64,000 nt of DNA. Origin: Sphingomonas sp. S2-65. GTDB lineage: Bacteria > Pseudomonadota > Alphaproteobacteria > Sphingomonadales > Sphingomonadaceae. Below are positions 26,583-35,351 of this stretch, one piece after another. Within the stretch, counting starts at the first letter, position 1; each line of letters opens with the position of its first letter. The DNA is taken from contig NZ_CP090953.1 of NCBI RefSeq assembly GCF_021513175.1, positions 124,001-188,000 on the forward strand. The letters are read 5' to 3'. The position numbers and the translations under genes are program-made. A model generated the notes under the pieces. The model was not told where the DNA came from and made no database searches. It saw nothing but the letters and a program-made list of their open reading frames with translations.

Positions 26583-28514
26583 GTGATCGCCCCTTCCAGT
26601 GAGGCGCAGGTCGACGCGTCCGCGCAAGAAGACCAGGAACATGGTCACCACCCCAAGGGCAGCCTTCCAACGCTGGCGCTAGGGGCTGTCGGTGTCGTCT
26701 ATGGCGATATCGGCACGTCGCCGCTGTACGCGATCAAGGAGACGTTCGTCGGGCATCATCCGCTCGCGGTCGATCTGGTCCATGTCTATGGCGTGGTCAG
26801 CCTGATCTTCTGGTCGCTGCTGATCATTGTCACGGGCAAGTACATCTTCCTGACGATGCGCGCCGACAACAAGGGCGAGGGCGGAAGCCTGGCGCTGCTG
26901 GCGCTGATCCAGCGCAAGACCGGGGCGGGACCTGGACGCTGGAGTCACGGGCTGGTGATGCTCGGCGTGCTCGCCACGGCATTGTTCTTCGGCGATTGCA
27001 TGATCACTCCCGCGGTGTCGGTGCTGTCGGCGGTCGAAGGGCTGGTGGTGGTGCAGGAGGGATTCGCGCCGTTCGTGCTGCCGATCGCCGTCGGCATCCT
27101 GATCGGGCTGTTCACGCTCCAGGCGCACGGCACCGACTTGCTTGGCAAGTTCTTCGGACCGATCATGCTGGTCTATTTCTTCACGCTGGCGGTGCTCGGC
27201 ATCCTCAGCATCGTTCATCGGCCCGACGTGCTGCAGGCGTTCGATCCGCGCTGGGCGATGCGCTTCTTCGAACTTGATCCCAAGCTGGCGTTCCTCGCGC
27301 TGGGATCGGTGGTGCTCGCGCTGACCGGTGCCGAGGCGCTGTACGCCGACATGGGCCATTTCGGCCGCAAGCCGATCCAGGTCGCCTGGGTCTGGCTGAT
27401 CTTTCCGGCGCTCATGCTCAATTATCTGGGGCAGGGTGCGCTGTTGCTGCGTGATCCCTCGGCTGCGGAAAACCCGTTCTTCATGCTGGCGAACGAAGGC
27501 TGGCGGCTGCCGCTGGTGATCCTGGCGACGCTGGCGACGATCATCGCGAGCCAGGCAGTGATCACCGGCGCATTCTCGGTATGCCAGCAGGCGGTGCAGC
27601 TGGGCCTGATGCCGCGGCTTCGCATCAACCACACCTCCGCCTCGGCACTGGGGCAGATCTATCTGCCCGCGGTGAACTGGGCGCTGATGGTGATGGTGCT
27701 GCTGCTGATCCTGATGTTCCGCGAATCGTCGAACCTGGCCGCGGCCTATGGCATCGCAGTGACGGGCACGATGTTCATCACCACCTGCATGCTGGCGGTG
27801 CTGGTGCGGCGGGTGTGGAACTGGCCGTTGCCGGTGGCGATCGGGCTGGTGGCGCTGTTCATGCTGTTCGACGGGGCGTATTTCCTGTCCAACGTGACCA
27901 AGATCCCCGATGGCGGCTGGTTCCCGCTGCTGGTCGGGCTGGTCGCCTTTACGCTGCTCACGACTTGGGCAAAGGGCCGCCAGCTGATGATCGCACGGCT
28001 GCGCGAGAGTGCGATGCCGATCAAGATCTTCATCGAATCGGCCGCCAATTCCGCCACTCGCGTGCCGGGCACGGCGGTGTTCATGACCTCCACCCCCGAC
28101 GGCGTGCCCCACGCGTTGCTGCACAATCTGAAGCACAACAAGGTACTGCACGAACGCGTGATCCTGCTGACGGTGAAGATCGCCGACGAACCCTATATCG
28201 ACGACGATCGCCGGATGAAGATCGACGATCTGGGCAAGGGCTTCCACCGGATGATCATGAAGTACGGCTTCATGCAGGATGCCGACGTGCCCGCCGCGCT
28301 GAAGCAGGTCAGCGCGTGCGGCGCGGAGTTCAAGATGATGGACACCAGCTTCTTCCTGGCGCGCCAGACACTGTTGCCCTCGGCCCGGCCGGGGATGATG
28401 ATCTGGCGCGAGAAGCTGTTCGCATGGATGCTGCGCAATGCGGAAAGCGCGATGGAGTTCTTCCGCCTGCCGACCAACCGCGTGGTCGAGCTGGGCAGCC
28501 AGGTCGAGATTTGA
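26583..28514 (+). CDS. kup: Low-affinity potassium transporter Kup
   Basis: Proton-coupled potassium uptake protein of the KUP/HAK/KT family, 643 residues with twelve predicted membrane segments and a cytoplasmic C-terminal domain. The signature [17 protein letters not shown] is at about residues 37-54. The translation starts with GTG at 26583; I see no strong ribosome site and no better in-frame start before the signature. Its stop overlaps a TTG start of the following 2H phosphoesterase gene. Confidence 0.95.
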   Translation: MIAPSSEAQVDASAQEDQEHGHHPKGSLPTLALGAVGVVYGDIGTSPLYAIKETFVGHHPLAVDLVHVYGVVSLIFWSLLIIVTGKYIFLTMRADNKGEGGSLALLALIQRKTGAGPGRWSHGLVMLGVLATALFFGDCMITPAVSVLSAVEGLVVVQEGFAPFVLPIAVGILIGLFTLQAHGTDLLGKFFGPIMLVYFFTLAVLGILSIVHRPDVLQAFDPRWAMRFFELDPKLAFLALGSVVLALTGAEALYADMGHFGRKPIQVAWVWLIFPALMLNYLGQGALLLRDPSAAENPFFMLANEGWRLPLVILATLATIIASQAVITGAFSVCQQAVQLGLMPRLRINHTSASALGQIYLPAVNWALMVMVLLLILMFRESSNLAAAYGIAVTGTMFITTCMLAVLVRRVWNWPLPVAIGLVALFMLFDGAYFLSNVTKIPDGGWFPLLVGLVAFTLLTTWAKGRQLMIARLRESAMPIKIFIESAANSATRVPGTAVFMTSTPDGVPHALLHNLKHNKVLHERVILLTVKIADEPYIDDDRRMKIDDLGKGFHRMIMKYGFMQDADVPAALKQVSACGAEFKMMDTSFFLARQTLLPSARPGMMIWREKLFAWMLRNAESAMEFFRLPTNRVVELGSQVEI

Positions 28515-29035
28515 CGGCCGGCCAGCCCACGGGTCCGGCGCCGATCATCGTGACGGCGCTGTTCGGGACGGAGGATTTCGCCTGGCTCGACGGGCTGCGG
28601 CGGCGGCATTTCCCGCCCGAGCGCAACGTGGTGCCGGCACATTGCACGCTGTTCCACCATCTGGCGCCCGAGCTTGGTCCGGAACTGAAGCAGCGGCTGA
28701 GCGCGGCGACGCGAGGCGTGCCGGCGCCGGCAGCGCAGATCGCCGGCGTGCTGGACCTGGGCGGAGGCGTGGGGTTCCGGATCGAGTCGGAGGCGCTTGG
28801 CGCGGTCCGCGCCGACCTCGCGGAAGCATTCGCGCCGATGCTGGTGCCGCAGGACCGCGCGGGATGGCGGCCGCACGTCACCGTGCAGAACAAGGTGGCG
28901 CGGCCCGAAGCCAAGGCGTTGCTGGACGAACTTCGCAGCGGGTTCGAACGGCGGCCGTTGCGGATCGCGGGGTTGGCGAGCTGGTGGTATCGCGGCGGCC
29001 CGTGGGAAGCATATTCGCGTCACATGTTCGCTTGA
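28511..29035 (+). CDS. 2H phosphoesterase / 2'-5' RNA ligase family protein
   Basis: A 174-residue protein with both HxT/S-type motifs of the 2H superfamily: HCTLFHH near residue 45 and HVTVQNK near residue 122. Members act on 2'-5' or cyclic phosphate bonds in RNA or nucleotides; the substrate here is unknown. The best start is TTG at 28511, overlapping the kup stop (TTGA), which implies translational coupling. A GTG at 28550 is the alternative. Confidence 0.8.
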   Translation: MTAGQPTGPAPIIVTALFGTEDFAWLDGLRRRHFPPERNVVPAHCTLFHHLAPELGPELKQRLSAATRGVPAPAAQIAGVLDLGGGVGFRIESEALGAVRADLAEAFAPMLVPQDRAGWRPHVTVQNKVARPEAKALLDELRSGFERRPLRIAGLASWWYRGGPWEAYSRHMFA

Positions 29036-29126
29036 CCGCGGCGAAAGCCCCGCTTATGTCGCGCCCTCCGCCAGACAAGGCGGGCCTTGATTGGCGCCCG
29101 CGCAAACATGCGAAGGCGCCGCCCGG

Positions 29127-29203
29127 GGCGGAGTAGCTCAGTTGGTTAGAGCACGGGAATCATAATCCTGGGGTCGGGGGTTCAAGTCCCTCCTCCGCTA
29201 CCA
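29127..29203 (+). tRNA. tRNA-Met (CAU anticodon, elongator type)
   Basis: 77 nt. The acceptor GGCGGAG pairs with CTCCGCT (a terminal G-U), followed by A and an encoded CCA. The D arm has GCTCAGTTGGTTAGAGC, the anticodon loop is ATCATAA, and the T arm has GGTTCAAGTCC. It lacks the three G-C pairs of an initiator anticodon stem. An isoleucine tRNA with lysidine at C34 cannot be excluded by eye but fits the acceptor less well. Confidence 0.93.
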
Positions 29204-29286
29204 TTAAAACGGTTGCCGCTGGTGCCTGCACAGGCCGCGCTCTTGCCAGCCGGATGTGCGGCGAGGATATAGCGCGTGGAGGCGGC

Positions 29287-29607
29287 ATGAACCCGGCAAA
29301 GCTGTACGGCGCCATGATCCTGTGGATCGGGGACGGCACCGGCGCGCCCGATACCGTGCTGCATATCCATGCGGGCATGGTGGTGCTCTTCCTGGTGCGG
29401 ATCGTGACCAAGCGATCGCTGGCGACGCTGGTGCCGCTGTCGTTCGTGTACCTTGCCGAATTCGCCAACGAGGTGATGGACTATTTCGTGCATGGCGCGG
29501 TGATGCCGGATACGCTCAGCGACGTGATCAACACGGTGTTCTGGCCGACGATGCTGTTCCTGGGCCTGCGCATCCGGCGCGCCCATGGGTTCGAGCCCAA
29601 GGGGTAG
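29287..29607 (+). CDS. Small integral membrane protein of unknown function
   Basis: A 106-residue protein with about three hydrophobic stretches (AGMVVLFLVRIV, LATLVPLSFVYLAEFANEV, VFWPTMLFLGLRI). The ATG at 29287 follows GGAGG and is preferred to the upstream Met at 29254. The sequence resembles the VanZ-like or small phosphatase-like membrane proteins only in general character. It lies between tRNA-Met and trxB on the same strand, 132 bases before trxB. Confidence 0.7.
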   Translation: MNPAKLYGAMILWIGDGTGAPDTVLHIHAGMVVLFLVRIVTKRSLATLVPLSFVYLAEFANEVMDYFVHGAVMPDTLSDVINTVFWPTMLFLGLRIRRAHGFEPKG

Positions 29608-29739
29608 GATTTCGGCACCGGCCGTTCGTCTGCGCCACGCCGTTTGCCCACAGCATTGTGCGCGGCGCAAGCGGCCCCATGTTGCGTCGGACGCGCTCCG
29701 CCTTGTAGACGCGGGGCCAGACCTTTCCGGAAGAGTATG

Positions 29740-30711
29740 ATGACCGCCACTCACTCCACGCGCATGCTGATCCTGGGCTCGGGCCCCGCCGGGCTTTCCG
29801 CCGCCATCTATGGCGCACGGGCGGGCATGGCGCCGATCGTGGTGCAGGGTATCCAGCCGGGCGGGCAGCTGATGACCACCACCGACGTGGAGAATTATCC
29901 CGGCTTCCGCGAAGTGATCCAGGGGCCGTGGCTGATGCAGGAGATGCAGGCCCAGGCCGAGCATGTCGGCGCGCAGATGATGTGGGACACGATCGTCGAG
30001 GTCGACGTGACGCAGCGGCCGTTCCGGATGGTGGGCGACAGCGGCACGGTTTACCTGGGCGATGTGCTGGTGATCGCCACCGGCGCCCAGGCGCGCTGGT
30101 TGGGGCTCGATTCGGAGGAGCTGCTCAAGGGCAAGGGCGTCAGCGCCTGTGCCACGTGCGACGGCTTCTTCTTCCGCGGCAAGAAGGTGGCGGTGATCGG
30201 CGGCGGCAATACCGCGGTCGAGGAAGCTTTGTACCTGACCAACCACAGCCATGACGTGACGCTGATCCACCGCCGCGATACGCTGCGCGCCGAGAAGATC
30301 CTGCAGCAGCGGCTGCACGCCAATGACCGCATCAGCGTGATGTGGAACAAGAAGGTCGAGCGCTTCATCGGCGGCGGCATGCCCGAAGGGCTGGTGGGCA
30401 TCGAGCTGAAGGACATGGTGACGGGCGAAGTGTCGACGATCGAAGTCGATGGCGGCTTCGTGGCGATCGGGCATCATCCGGCGACCGAGCTGTTCCGCGG
30501 GCACATCGCGCTGGACGATGACGGCTATATCACCGTCGAGAAGGGCACGACCCGGACCAGCGTGCCCGGCGTGTTCGCGTGCGGCGACGTGATGGACAAG
30601 CATTACCGCCAGGCGATCACCGCGGCGGGCACCGGCTGCATGGCGGCGCTGGACGCCGAGCGGTTCCTGGCCGAGGCCGATTTCGAGCAGATCGCCGAAG
30701 CGGCGGAATAA
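29740..30711 (+). CDS. trxB: Thioredoxin reductase
   Basis: FAD and NADPH-dependent enzyme that reduces thioredoxin in the cytoplasm. FAD motif LILGSGPAGLSAAIY near the N-terminus, redox-active CATC in SACATCDGFF, NADPH motif VIGGGNTAVEEA, and C-terminal FAD motif GVFACGDVMD. The ATG at 29740 has the better spacing from the GGAAGAG; the ATG three bases earlier is nearly equivalent. 323 residues is normal. Its stop lies 4 bases from the stop of the convergent XrtA hydrolase 1 gene. Confidence 0.97.
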   Translation: MTATHSTRMLILGSGPAGLSAAIYGARAGMAPIVVQGIQPGGQLMTTTDVENYPGFREVIQGPWLMQEMQAQAEHVGAQMMWDTIVEVDVTQRPFRMVGDSGTVYLGDVLVIATGAQARWLGLDSEELLKGKGVSACATCDGFFFRGKKVAVIGGGNTAVEEALYLTNHSHDVTLIHRRDTLRAEKILQQRLHANDRISVMWNKKVERFIGGGMPEGLVGIELKDMVTGEVSTIEVDGGFVAIGHHPATELFRGHIALDDDGYITVEKGTTRTSVPGVFACGDVMDKHYRQAITAAGTGCMAALDAERFLAEADFEQIAEAAE

Positions 30712-30715
30712 GGTT

Positions 30716-31507
30716 CTAGGCGGTTTCGAGCGTGGCGAGGACCCGGTCGAACAGCCAGTCCTTGTCGCCTTCGCCGGCGAAGCTGTGGCTGGCGGTGTCG
30801 TGCTGCGCGATCGGGATGGCGCGGCGTACCGCATCGAAGCGAGCGCCGCGATATTCGTGGAGGAAGGCCACCGCGGTATGATCGCCGGTGGCGATCAGCA
30901 GCGTGGTGGGCACCGCCCTTTGGAGCGCCCGCGCGGCGCGGGCGGCGAGGCTTTCATCCTGAGAGCGCGTGTTGGCAGTTGCTCGCAAGCCCTTGAATAG
31001 CTTCGCTAGGTTTACGCCACCTCTGAGCAGGCGCAGCCATTGCCGCGGGTCTCTCAGCCGGGCTGCGTAGTGCGCGCGGATCGCGGCGGGCGGGGGTAGA
31101 TCGCCTGCCGGCGGCACGAGCCATGGATTGGCGAGGACGAGCGCGTCGATCTCCGCGCGGTCGTGGAAGAGGATGAGCGCGGTGGCGGCATCGCAATTGC
31201 CGAACGCGACCAGCCGGTCGAGCCTGGCAGCCTTGCGGAAGGCGGCGGCGGCGTGGGCGATGTCGGAGCAGCTGCTTTCGAAGCCATGATTCTCGCCCTC
31301 GGAGTCGCCGATGCCGCGGCGGTCGAAGCGGAATATCGGATAGCCCGACATCGCCAGACGCTGGGCGAGGCGGGCCATGCCGCGATGCGCGCCCATGCGC
31401 AGCTCGTTGCCGCCCGAGACGATGAGCAGCCCGGTGCGGCCTGGAGCCTCGTCGAGTGTGCCCACCAGCGTCGCGCCTTCGCAGCGGAACGAGATCAGCC
31501 TTCGCAT
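30716..31507 (-). CDS. Exosortase A system-associated hydrolase 1 (Cys-nucleophile alpha/beta hydrolase)
   Basis: A 263-residue alpha/beta-fold hydrolase of the kind found only beside XrtA exopolysaccharide loci. The oxyanion region is VSGGNELRMGAHRG and the FDRRGIGDSEG stretch is typical. The nucleophile elbow reads GNCDAAT, placing Cys105 where most relatives have Ser, with late Asp (TGDHT) and His (ASHSFAGEGDKDWL) completing a Cys-Asp-His set. The reaction is unknown; thioester hydrolysis would fit the neighbouring carrier protein. Its start overlaps the 3' end of hydrolase 2 by 13 bases, so ACP, hydrolase 2 and hydrolase 1 form one leftward operon. Confidence 0.9.
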   Translation of the reverse strand: MRRLISFRCEGATLVGTLDEAPGRTGLLIVSGGNELRMGAHRGMARLAQRLAMSGYPIFRFDRRGIGDSEGENHGFESSCSDIAHAAAAFRKAARLDRLVAFGNCDAATALILFHDRAEIDALVLANPWLVPPAGDLPPPAAIRAHYAARLRDPRQWLRLLRGGVNLAKLFKGLRATANTRSQDESLAARAARALQRAVPTTLLIATGDHTAVAFLHEYRGARFDAVRRAIPIAQHDTASHSFAGEGDKDWLFDRVLATLETA

Positions 31508-32196
31508 GCGTGGATCCAGGCGGCGATGTCGTCGGCGAGGAGGGCGGCGAGCGCCGGATCGTGATCGGGCTCGGCGCGGCGCCAGAGAGGAGTCCCGGCG
31601 GCCTGCAGGTCTGCGGGGCGCGGATCGCTATCGTAGCGGATGGTGCGAAGCGGCGAGCCCGGCGCATCGGCATAGGGTTGGGCGAGTGCGAGGGCACTCA
31701 GCAGGTCGGACGACAGGCGATTGCCGGCGATCTCGGTCGAATTCTCGAGAGACCACCAATTACCCTGATCGGGAGTACCCGGTGCCAGCGCGATACGCTT
31801 GAGCTCGCGCATCAGGTCGGCGCCGGGCTGCGGCGAGAAGTGCCAGCGGCCCCGTACGGAGGCGTGCGCGTCGATCAGCGCGCCGCTGCGGATGCTCAGC
31901 GCATAACAGGAGCGTTCCTGGCGGCGCAGGGCGTCCACCGCGCCTTGATACGCCGCGTGCAGCTGGGGGAGGCCGACGGCCTTGATTTGCACGAGGCTCT
32001 CGCCGGTGCCGGGCAGGTCGGGCAGAGCGGAGGCGATGCCGCGTTCCGCCAGCAGCCGCATCAGCGCGACGGCGAAGGTGCGGGTGCGGTTCGCTTCCTC
32101 GAACAGGGGCAGCGCGACGACGACGACCGGTCCCGAGGCTGGGCCGAAGCGAAGCATCGCTTCGCGGCCGCCGGACCAGTCGTACCAGTCGATCAC
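31495..32196 (-). CDS. Exosortase A system-associated hydrolase 2 (degenerate alpha/beta hydrolase)
   Basis: A 233-residue alpha/beta-fold protein typical of XrtA loci. The first strand and oxyanion loop (VVVALPLFEEANRTRTF) and a DLPGTGES turn are present. At the elbow, where GxSxG is expected, the sequence is SIRSG with Arg103 in the nucleophile position, so ordinary hydrolase chemistry is unlikely. It may bind the product of the ligase/ACP pathway or scaffold hydrolase 1. It overlaps both neighbours (4 bases with the ACP gene, 13 with hydrolase 1). Confidence 0.85.
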   Translation of the reverse strand: MIDWYDWSGGREAMLRFGPASGPVVVVALPLFEEANRTRTFAVALMRLLAERGIASALPDLPGTGESLVQIKAVGLPQLHAAYQGAVDALRRQERSCYALSIRSGALIDAHASVRGRWHFSPQPGADLMRELKRIALAPGTPDQGNWWSLENSTEIAGNRLSSDLLSALALAQPYADAPGSPLRTIRYDSDPRPADLQAAGTPLWRRAEPDHDPALAALLADDIAAWIHACEG

Positions 32197-32471
32197 CTGA
32201 GCGCCTTGTCCGCGGCGAAGCGCGTCAGCGCGCCGAAACTTTCGAGCATGTCGCCATCGACTTCGTCATCCTCGATCAGGATGCCGAGCCGGTCCTCGAT
32301 CTCGGTGAGCACGCCGGCGACCGCGAGCGAATCGAGTTCGGGCAGCGCGCCGAACAGCGGCGTCGCTTCGTTGAACGCGGCGACCCGCTCCTCGCTGAGG
32401 CCCAGCACGTCGCGCAGGACCCCGCGCACCGTGTTCTCGACCTCGCCAAACCCTTCCCGCTGCAATGCCAT
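32193..32471 (-). CDS. Acyl carrier protein of the XrtA locus
   Basis: A 92-residue phosphopantetheine carrier. The attachment site is Ser48 in PELDSLAVAGV, and the flanking helices match the ACP fold. The ATG at 32471 follows AGGGG; the longer open frame upstream is dropped because it invades the ligase leader. It is transcribed away from the AMP ligase gene, whose start is 67 bases off, so the two arms probably share a regulatory region. It presumably accepts the acyl or aminoacyl group activated by that ligase. Confidence 0.88.
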   Translation of the reverse strand: MALQREGFGEVENTVRGVLRDVLGLSEERVAAFNEATPLFGALPELDSLAVAGVLTEIEDRLGILIEDDEVDGDMLESFGALTRFAADKALR

Positions 32472-32538
32472 TCCCCTGCGCGCTAATTTTCGGAGCCCTA
32501 AGGGTTGGCGGGTGCGCTGCCAAGGGTAAGGGTGGGGC

Positions 32539-34038
32539 ATGATCGCACTGGATCCCGTTCCCCGCCCGATCGACCATCTGCCGGCTCGGGGCGCGCCCGG
32601 CGCAGTCGCGCTCGAGGACCGCGCCGGTACGCTCGATTATGCCGGGCTGGAAGCGCAGGTCGGCAGCGTCGCGCATGCCTTGTCCCGCCTGGGACTGAAT
32701 GCGGGCGAGCGGGTCGCGACCTGGCTGCCCAAGACCCGCACGGCGTGCCTGATACCGTTGGCGGCGGCGCGAGCCGGGCTGGTGCATGTTCCGATCAACC
32801 CGGTGCTCAAGCGCAATCAGGTGGCCCACATCCTGGCCGATAGCGGTGCACGGACGCTGGTGACGCAGGCGGCCAGGCTCCCCGCGCTGGAGGCTGGCGA
32901 TGTGCCCGCCGGTTGCCGGATAATCACGGAGGACGAACTGGAGGGCGCCGACGCGCTGCCGCCCTCCGGAGCCGATCCGGCAGCGCTGGCGGCGATCCTC
33001 TATACGTCGGGATCGACGGGGCGTGCGAAGGGCGTGATGCTGAGCCACGCCAATTTATGGCTCGGCGCCATCAGCGTGGCGCACTATCTTGAGATTCAGT
33101 CTGAAGATCTCGTGCTCGGCGTGCTGCCGCTCAGCTTCGACTATGGGCAGAACCAGCTCTTCTCGACCTGGGCGGCGGGTGCCCGGGTGATCCCGCTCGA
33201 TTACCTGACAGCGCGCGATGTGGTGAAGGCAGTTGCGCGGTATGACGTCACCACCCTGGCAGGGGTGCCGCCTTTATGGGTGCAGCTGCTGGAGGCGGAG
33301 TGGCCCGTTGAGACTGCATCCAAGCTTCGCCGGTTAACCAATTCAGGTGGCGCGCTGACGCCGCGCCTGGTGCGCGGGCTGCGCGAGCGGTTCGGCGCGG
33401 CGCGGCTGTACCCGATGTACGGACTGACCGAGGCGTTTCGATCGACCTATCTTCCGCCGGCGCTGGTGGATGCCAACCCCGAATCGATCGGGCGGGCGAT
33501 CCCCTTTGCCGAGGTGCTGGTGGTTCGGGCCGATGGCAGGCGAGCCGCGGTGGGAGAGCCGGGCGAACTGGTCCATGCCGGGCCGTTGGTCGCCCAGGGA
33601 TATTGGCAGGATGCCGAGCGTACCGCGATGCGCTTTCGGCCCGCCCCGGACTTCGCGGAGAGCGGCGGCATTGCGGTGTGGTCGGGCGACACGGTTGTCG
33701 GAGGTGAGGATGGCCTGCTCCGCTTCGTCGGGCGCGACGACGAGATGATCAAATCGGCGGGCAACCGGATCAGCCCCACCGAAGTGGAGGAGGCCGTGCT
33801 TTCGGGCGGGGAGACCGCCGAGGCGGCGGCGTTCGGAATAGCCGATGAGAGGCTTGGCCAGGCGATCCTGGTGGTGGCGCGTGGCGACGGCAGCGGCGAG
33901 GCGGGCCTGCGCGAGCGGCTGCGGCGCGAGTTGCCGAGCTTCATGCAGCCGGCGCGCTATGTATGGCGGGACAGCCTGCCGCGGAACGCCAATGGCAAGC
34001 TCGACCGGTCGGCGCTGAAGGCGGAGATGACACGATGA
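32539..34038 (+). CDS. Acyl-CoA/ACP ligase (AMP-forming), exosortase A system-associated
   Basis: ANL-superfamily adenylating enzyme of 499 residues. The P-loop motif reads LYTSGSTGRAKGVMLSH, the A5-type motif YPMYGLTEAF, and the hinge/C-terminal motifs SGDTVVGGEDGLLRFVGRDDEMIKS (split here by position) and NANGKLDR with the catalytic Lys. It would activate a carboxylate and load it onto the ACP encoded divergently. The substrate is unknown. It heads the rightward XrtA operon, and its stop overlaps the decarboxylase start (ATGA). Confidence 0.93.
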   Translation: MIALDPVPRPIDHLPARGAPGAVALEDRAGTLDYAGLEAQVGSVAHALSRLGLNAGERVATWLPKTRTACLIPLAAARAGLVHVPINPVLKRNQVAHILADSGARTLVTQAARLPALEAGDVPAGCRIITEDELEGADALPPSGADPAALAAILYTSGSTGRAKGVMLSHANLWLGAISVAHYLEIQSEDLVLGVLPLSFDYGQNQLFSTWAAGARVIPLDYLTARDVVKAVARYDVTTLAGVPPLWVQLLEAEWPVETASKLRRLTNSGGALTPRLVRGLRERFGAARLYPMYGLTEAFRSTYLPPALVDANPESIGRAIPFAEVLVVRADGRRAAVGEPGELVHAGPLVAQGYWQDAERTAMRFRPAPDFAESGGIAVWSGDTVVGGEDGLLRFVGRDDEMIKSAGNRISPTEVEEAVLSGGETAEAAAFGIADERLGQAILVVARGDGSGEAGLRERLRRELPSFMQPARYVWRDSLPRNANGKLDRSALKAEMTR

Positions 34039-35252
34039 AGCCAGTGGGACCAATCCCGCCGGGATATGCCGCGCAGGATGTGCTGACAGTCGCCGGGCGA
34101 ACCGCCGCCGAATGGGCCGAGGAAGGAACGCCGCTATACCTGTACGACTTTGCCGTCGTGGCGGCGCGTGTGGCGGGACTGCGGACGCACCTGCCTGACG
34201 CGGTGAGCCTGCACTATGCCGTCAAGGCGAACCCGTATGAGCCGTTGGTGCGCGCGCTGGCCCCCCTCGTGGATGGGCTGGACGTGGCGTCGGCGGGCGA
34301 GCTGGCGCTGGCGTCGCGGCACAAGCCGGCCGCGGCGATCAGCTTTGCCGGGCCGGGCAAGCGCGACTTCGAACTGGAAGCGGCGATCCAGGCCGGCGCG
34401 ACGCTGAACCTGGAATCGGAAGGCGAAGCGGAGCGCGCACTCGCGGCCGGGCAGCGGCTGGGGGTCACGCCGCGGCTGGCGGTGCGAGTCAATCCGGACT
34501 TCGAACTGCGCGGATCGGGGATGCGGATGGGCGGGCGTGCCTCTCCCTTCGGTGTCGATGCCGCGCGCGTGCCGGCATTGGTGAAGCGACTGACCGCGGA
34601 GGGAGCGGACTGGCGCGGGTTCCACATCTTTGCGGGCTCGCAGTCGCTGGATACCGCGGCGATCATCGAGACGCAGGCGGCGACCGTCGCGCTGGCACGG
34701 CGGTTGCGCGACGAGGCCGGTGCCATGCCGCCACTGGTGAACATCGGCGGCGGCCTCGGTATCCCTTATTTCGCGGGGGACATGGCAGTCGACGTCGCGG
34801 CGGTGGGAGAGGCGCTGGGCGGCGTCATCGAGACATTCCCGGAGACGCGATTCGCCATCGAATTGGGCCGGTACCTGGTGGGCGAAGCCGGCATCTATCT
34901 GACGCGGGTGATCGACCGGAAGGAAAGCCAGAGCGAGACCTTCCTGGTCGTGGACGGAGGGCTGCACCAGCATCTTGCCGCCACTGGCAATTTCGGGATG
35001 GTCGTGCGGCGCAACTATCCGGTGGCGGTCGCGAGTCGCATGGCGAATGCCGGCGAAGAGACGGTGAGCGTGGTCGGGCCGCTGTGCACTCCGCTCGACC
35101 GACTGGCCGACAAGGTGGTGCTGCCGAGTGCGGGCGTGGGTGACGTCATCGCGATCTTCGCGTCCGGAGCCTATGGTGCTTCCGCCAGCCCCTCCGCGTT
35201 CCTGGGACATGCACCGGTTCGGGAAGTGCTTGCCGGTATCCCGCACACCTAA
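34035..35252 (+). CDS. PLP-dependent decarboxylase, exosortase A system-associated
   Basis: A 405-residue fold-III (DapDC/ornithine decarboxylase type) enzyme. Lys64 in HYAVKANPYE is the PLP Schiff-base residue. VNPDFELRGSGMRMGG, HIFAGSQ, NIGGGLGIPY and the C-terminal Cys motif GPLCTPLD are family features. It differs from lysA in substrate regions and belongs to the XrtA-linked subgroup. Together with the ligase and ACP it suggests decarboxylation of a free or carrier-bound amino acid. The start overlaps the ligase stop by 4 bases. Confidence 0.92.
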   Translation: MKPVGPIPPGYAAQDVLTVAGRTAAEWAEEGTPLYLYDFAVVAARVAGLRTHLPDAVSLHYAVKANPYEPLVRALAPLVDGLDVASAGELALASRHKPAAAISFAGPGKRDFELEAAIQAGATLNLESEGEAERALAAGQRLGVTPRLAVRVNPDFELRGSGMRMGGRASPFGVDAARVPALVKRLTAEGADWRGFHIFAGSQSLDTAAIIETQAATVALARRLRDEAGAMPPLVNIGGGLGIPYFAGDMAVDVAAVGEALGGVIETFPETRFAIELGRYLVGEAGIYLTRVIDRKESQSETFLVVDGGLHQHLAATGNFGMVVRRNYPVAVASRMANAGEETVSVVGPLCTPLDRLADKVVLPSAGVGDVIAIFASGAYGASASPSAFLGHAPVREVLAGIPHT

Positions 35253-35351
35253 CAGTATTTTTACCTATCAAGCGCATAGCTGAGCCTGATCCACGCGGAA
35301 ACGCGGCCGAAACATTGGTCGTAAGCAAGCCGTCTGGAAGGGAGCTCGAGC

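Noticed and set aside
29127..29203. Initiator tRNA-fMet
   Set aside because: The anticodon stem lacks the three consecutive G-C pairs and the acceptor lacks the unpaired first base typical of initiators.
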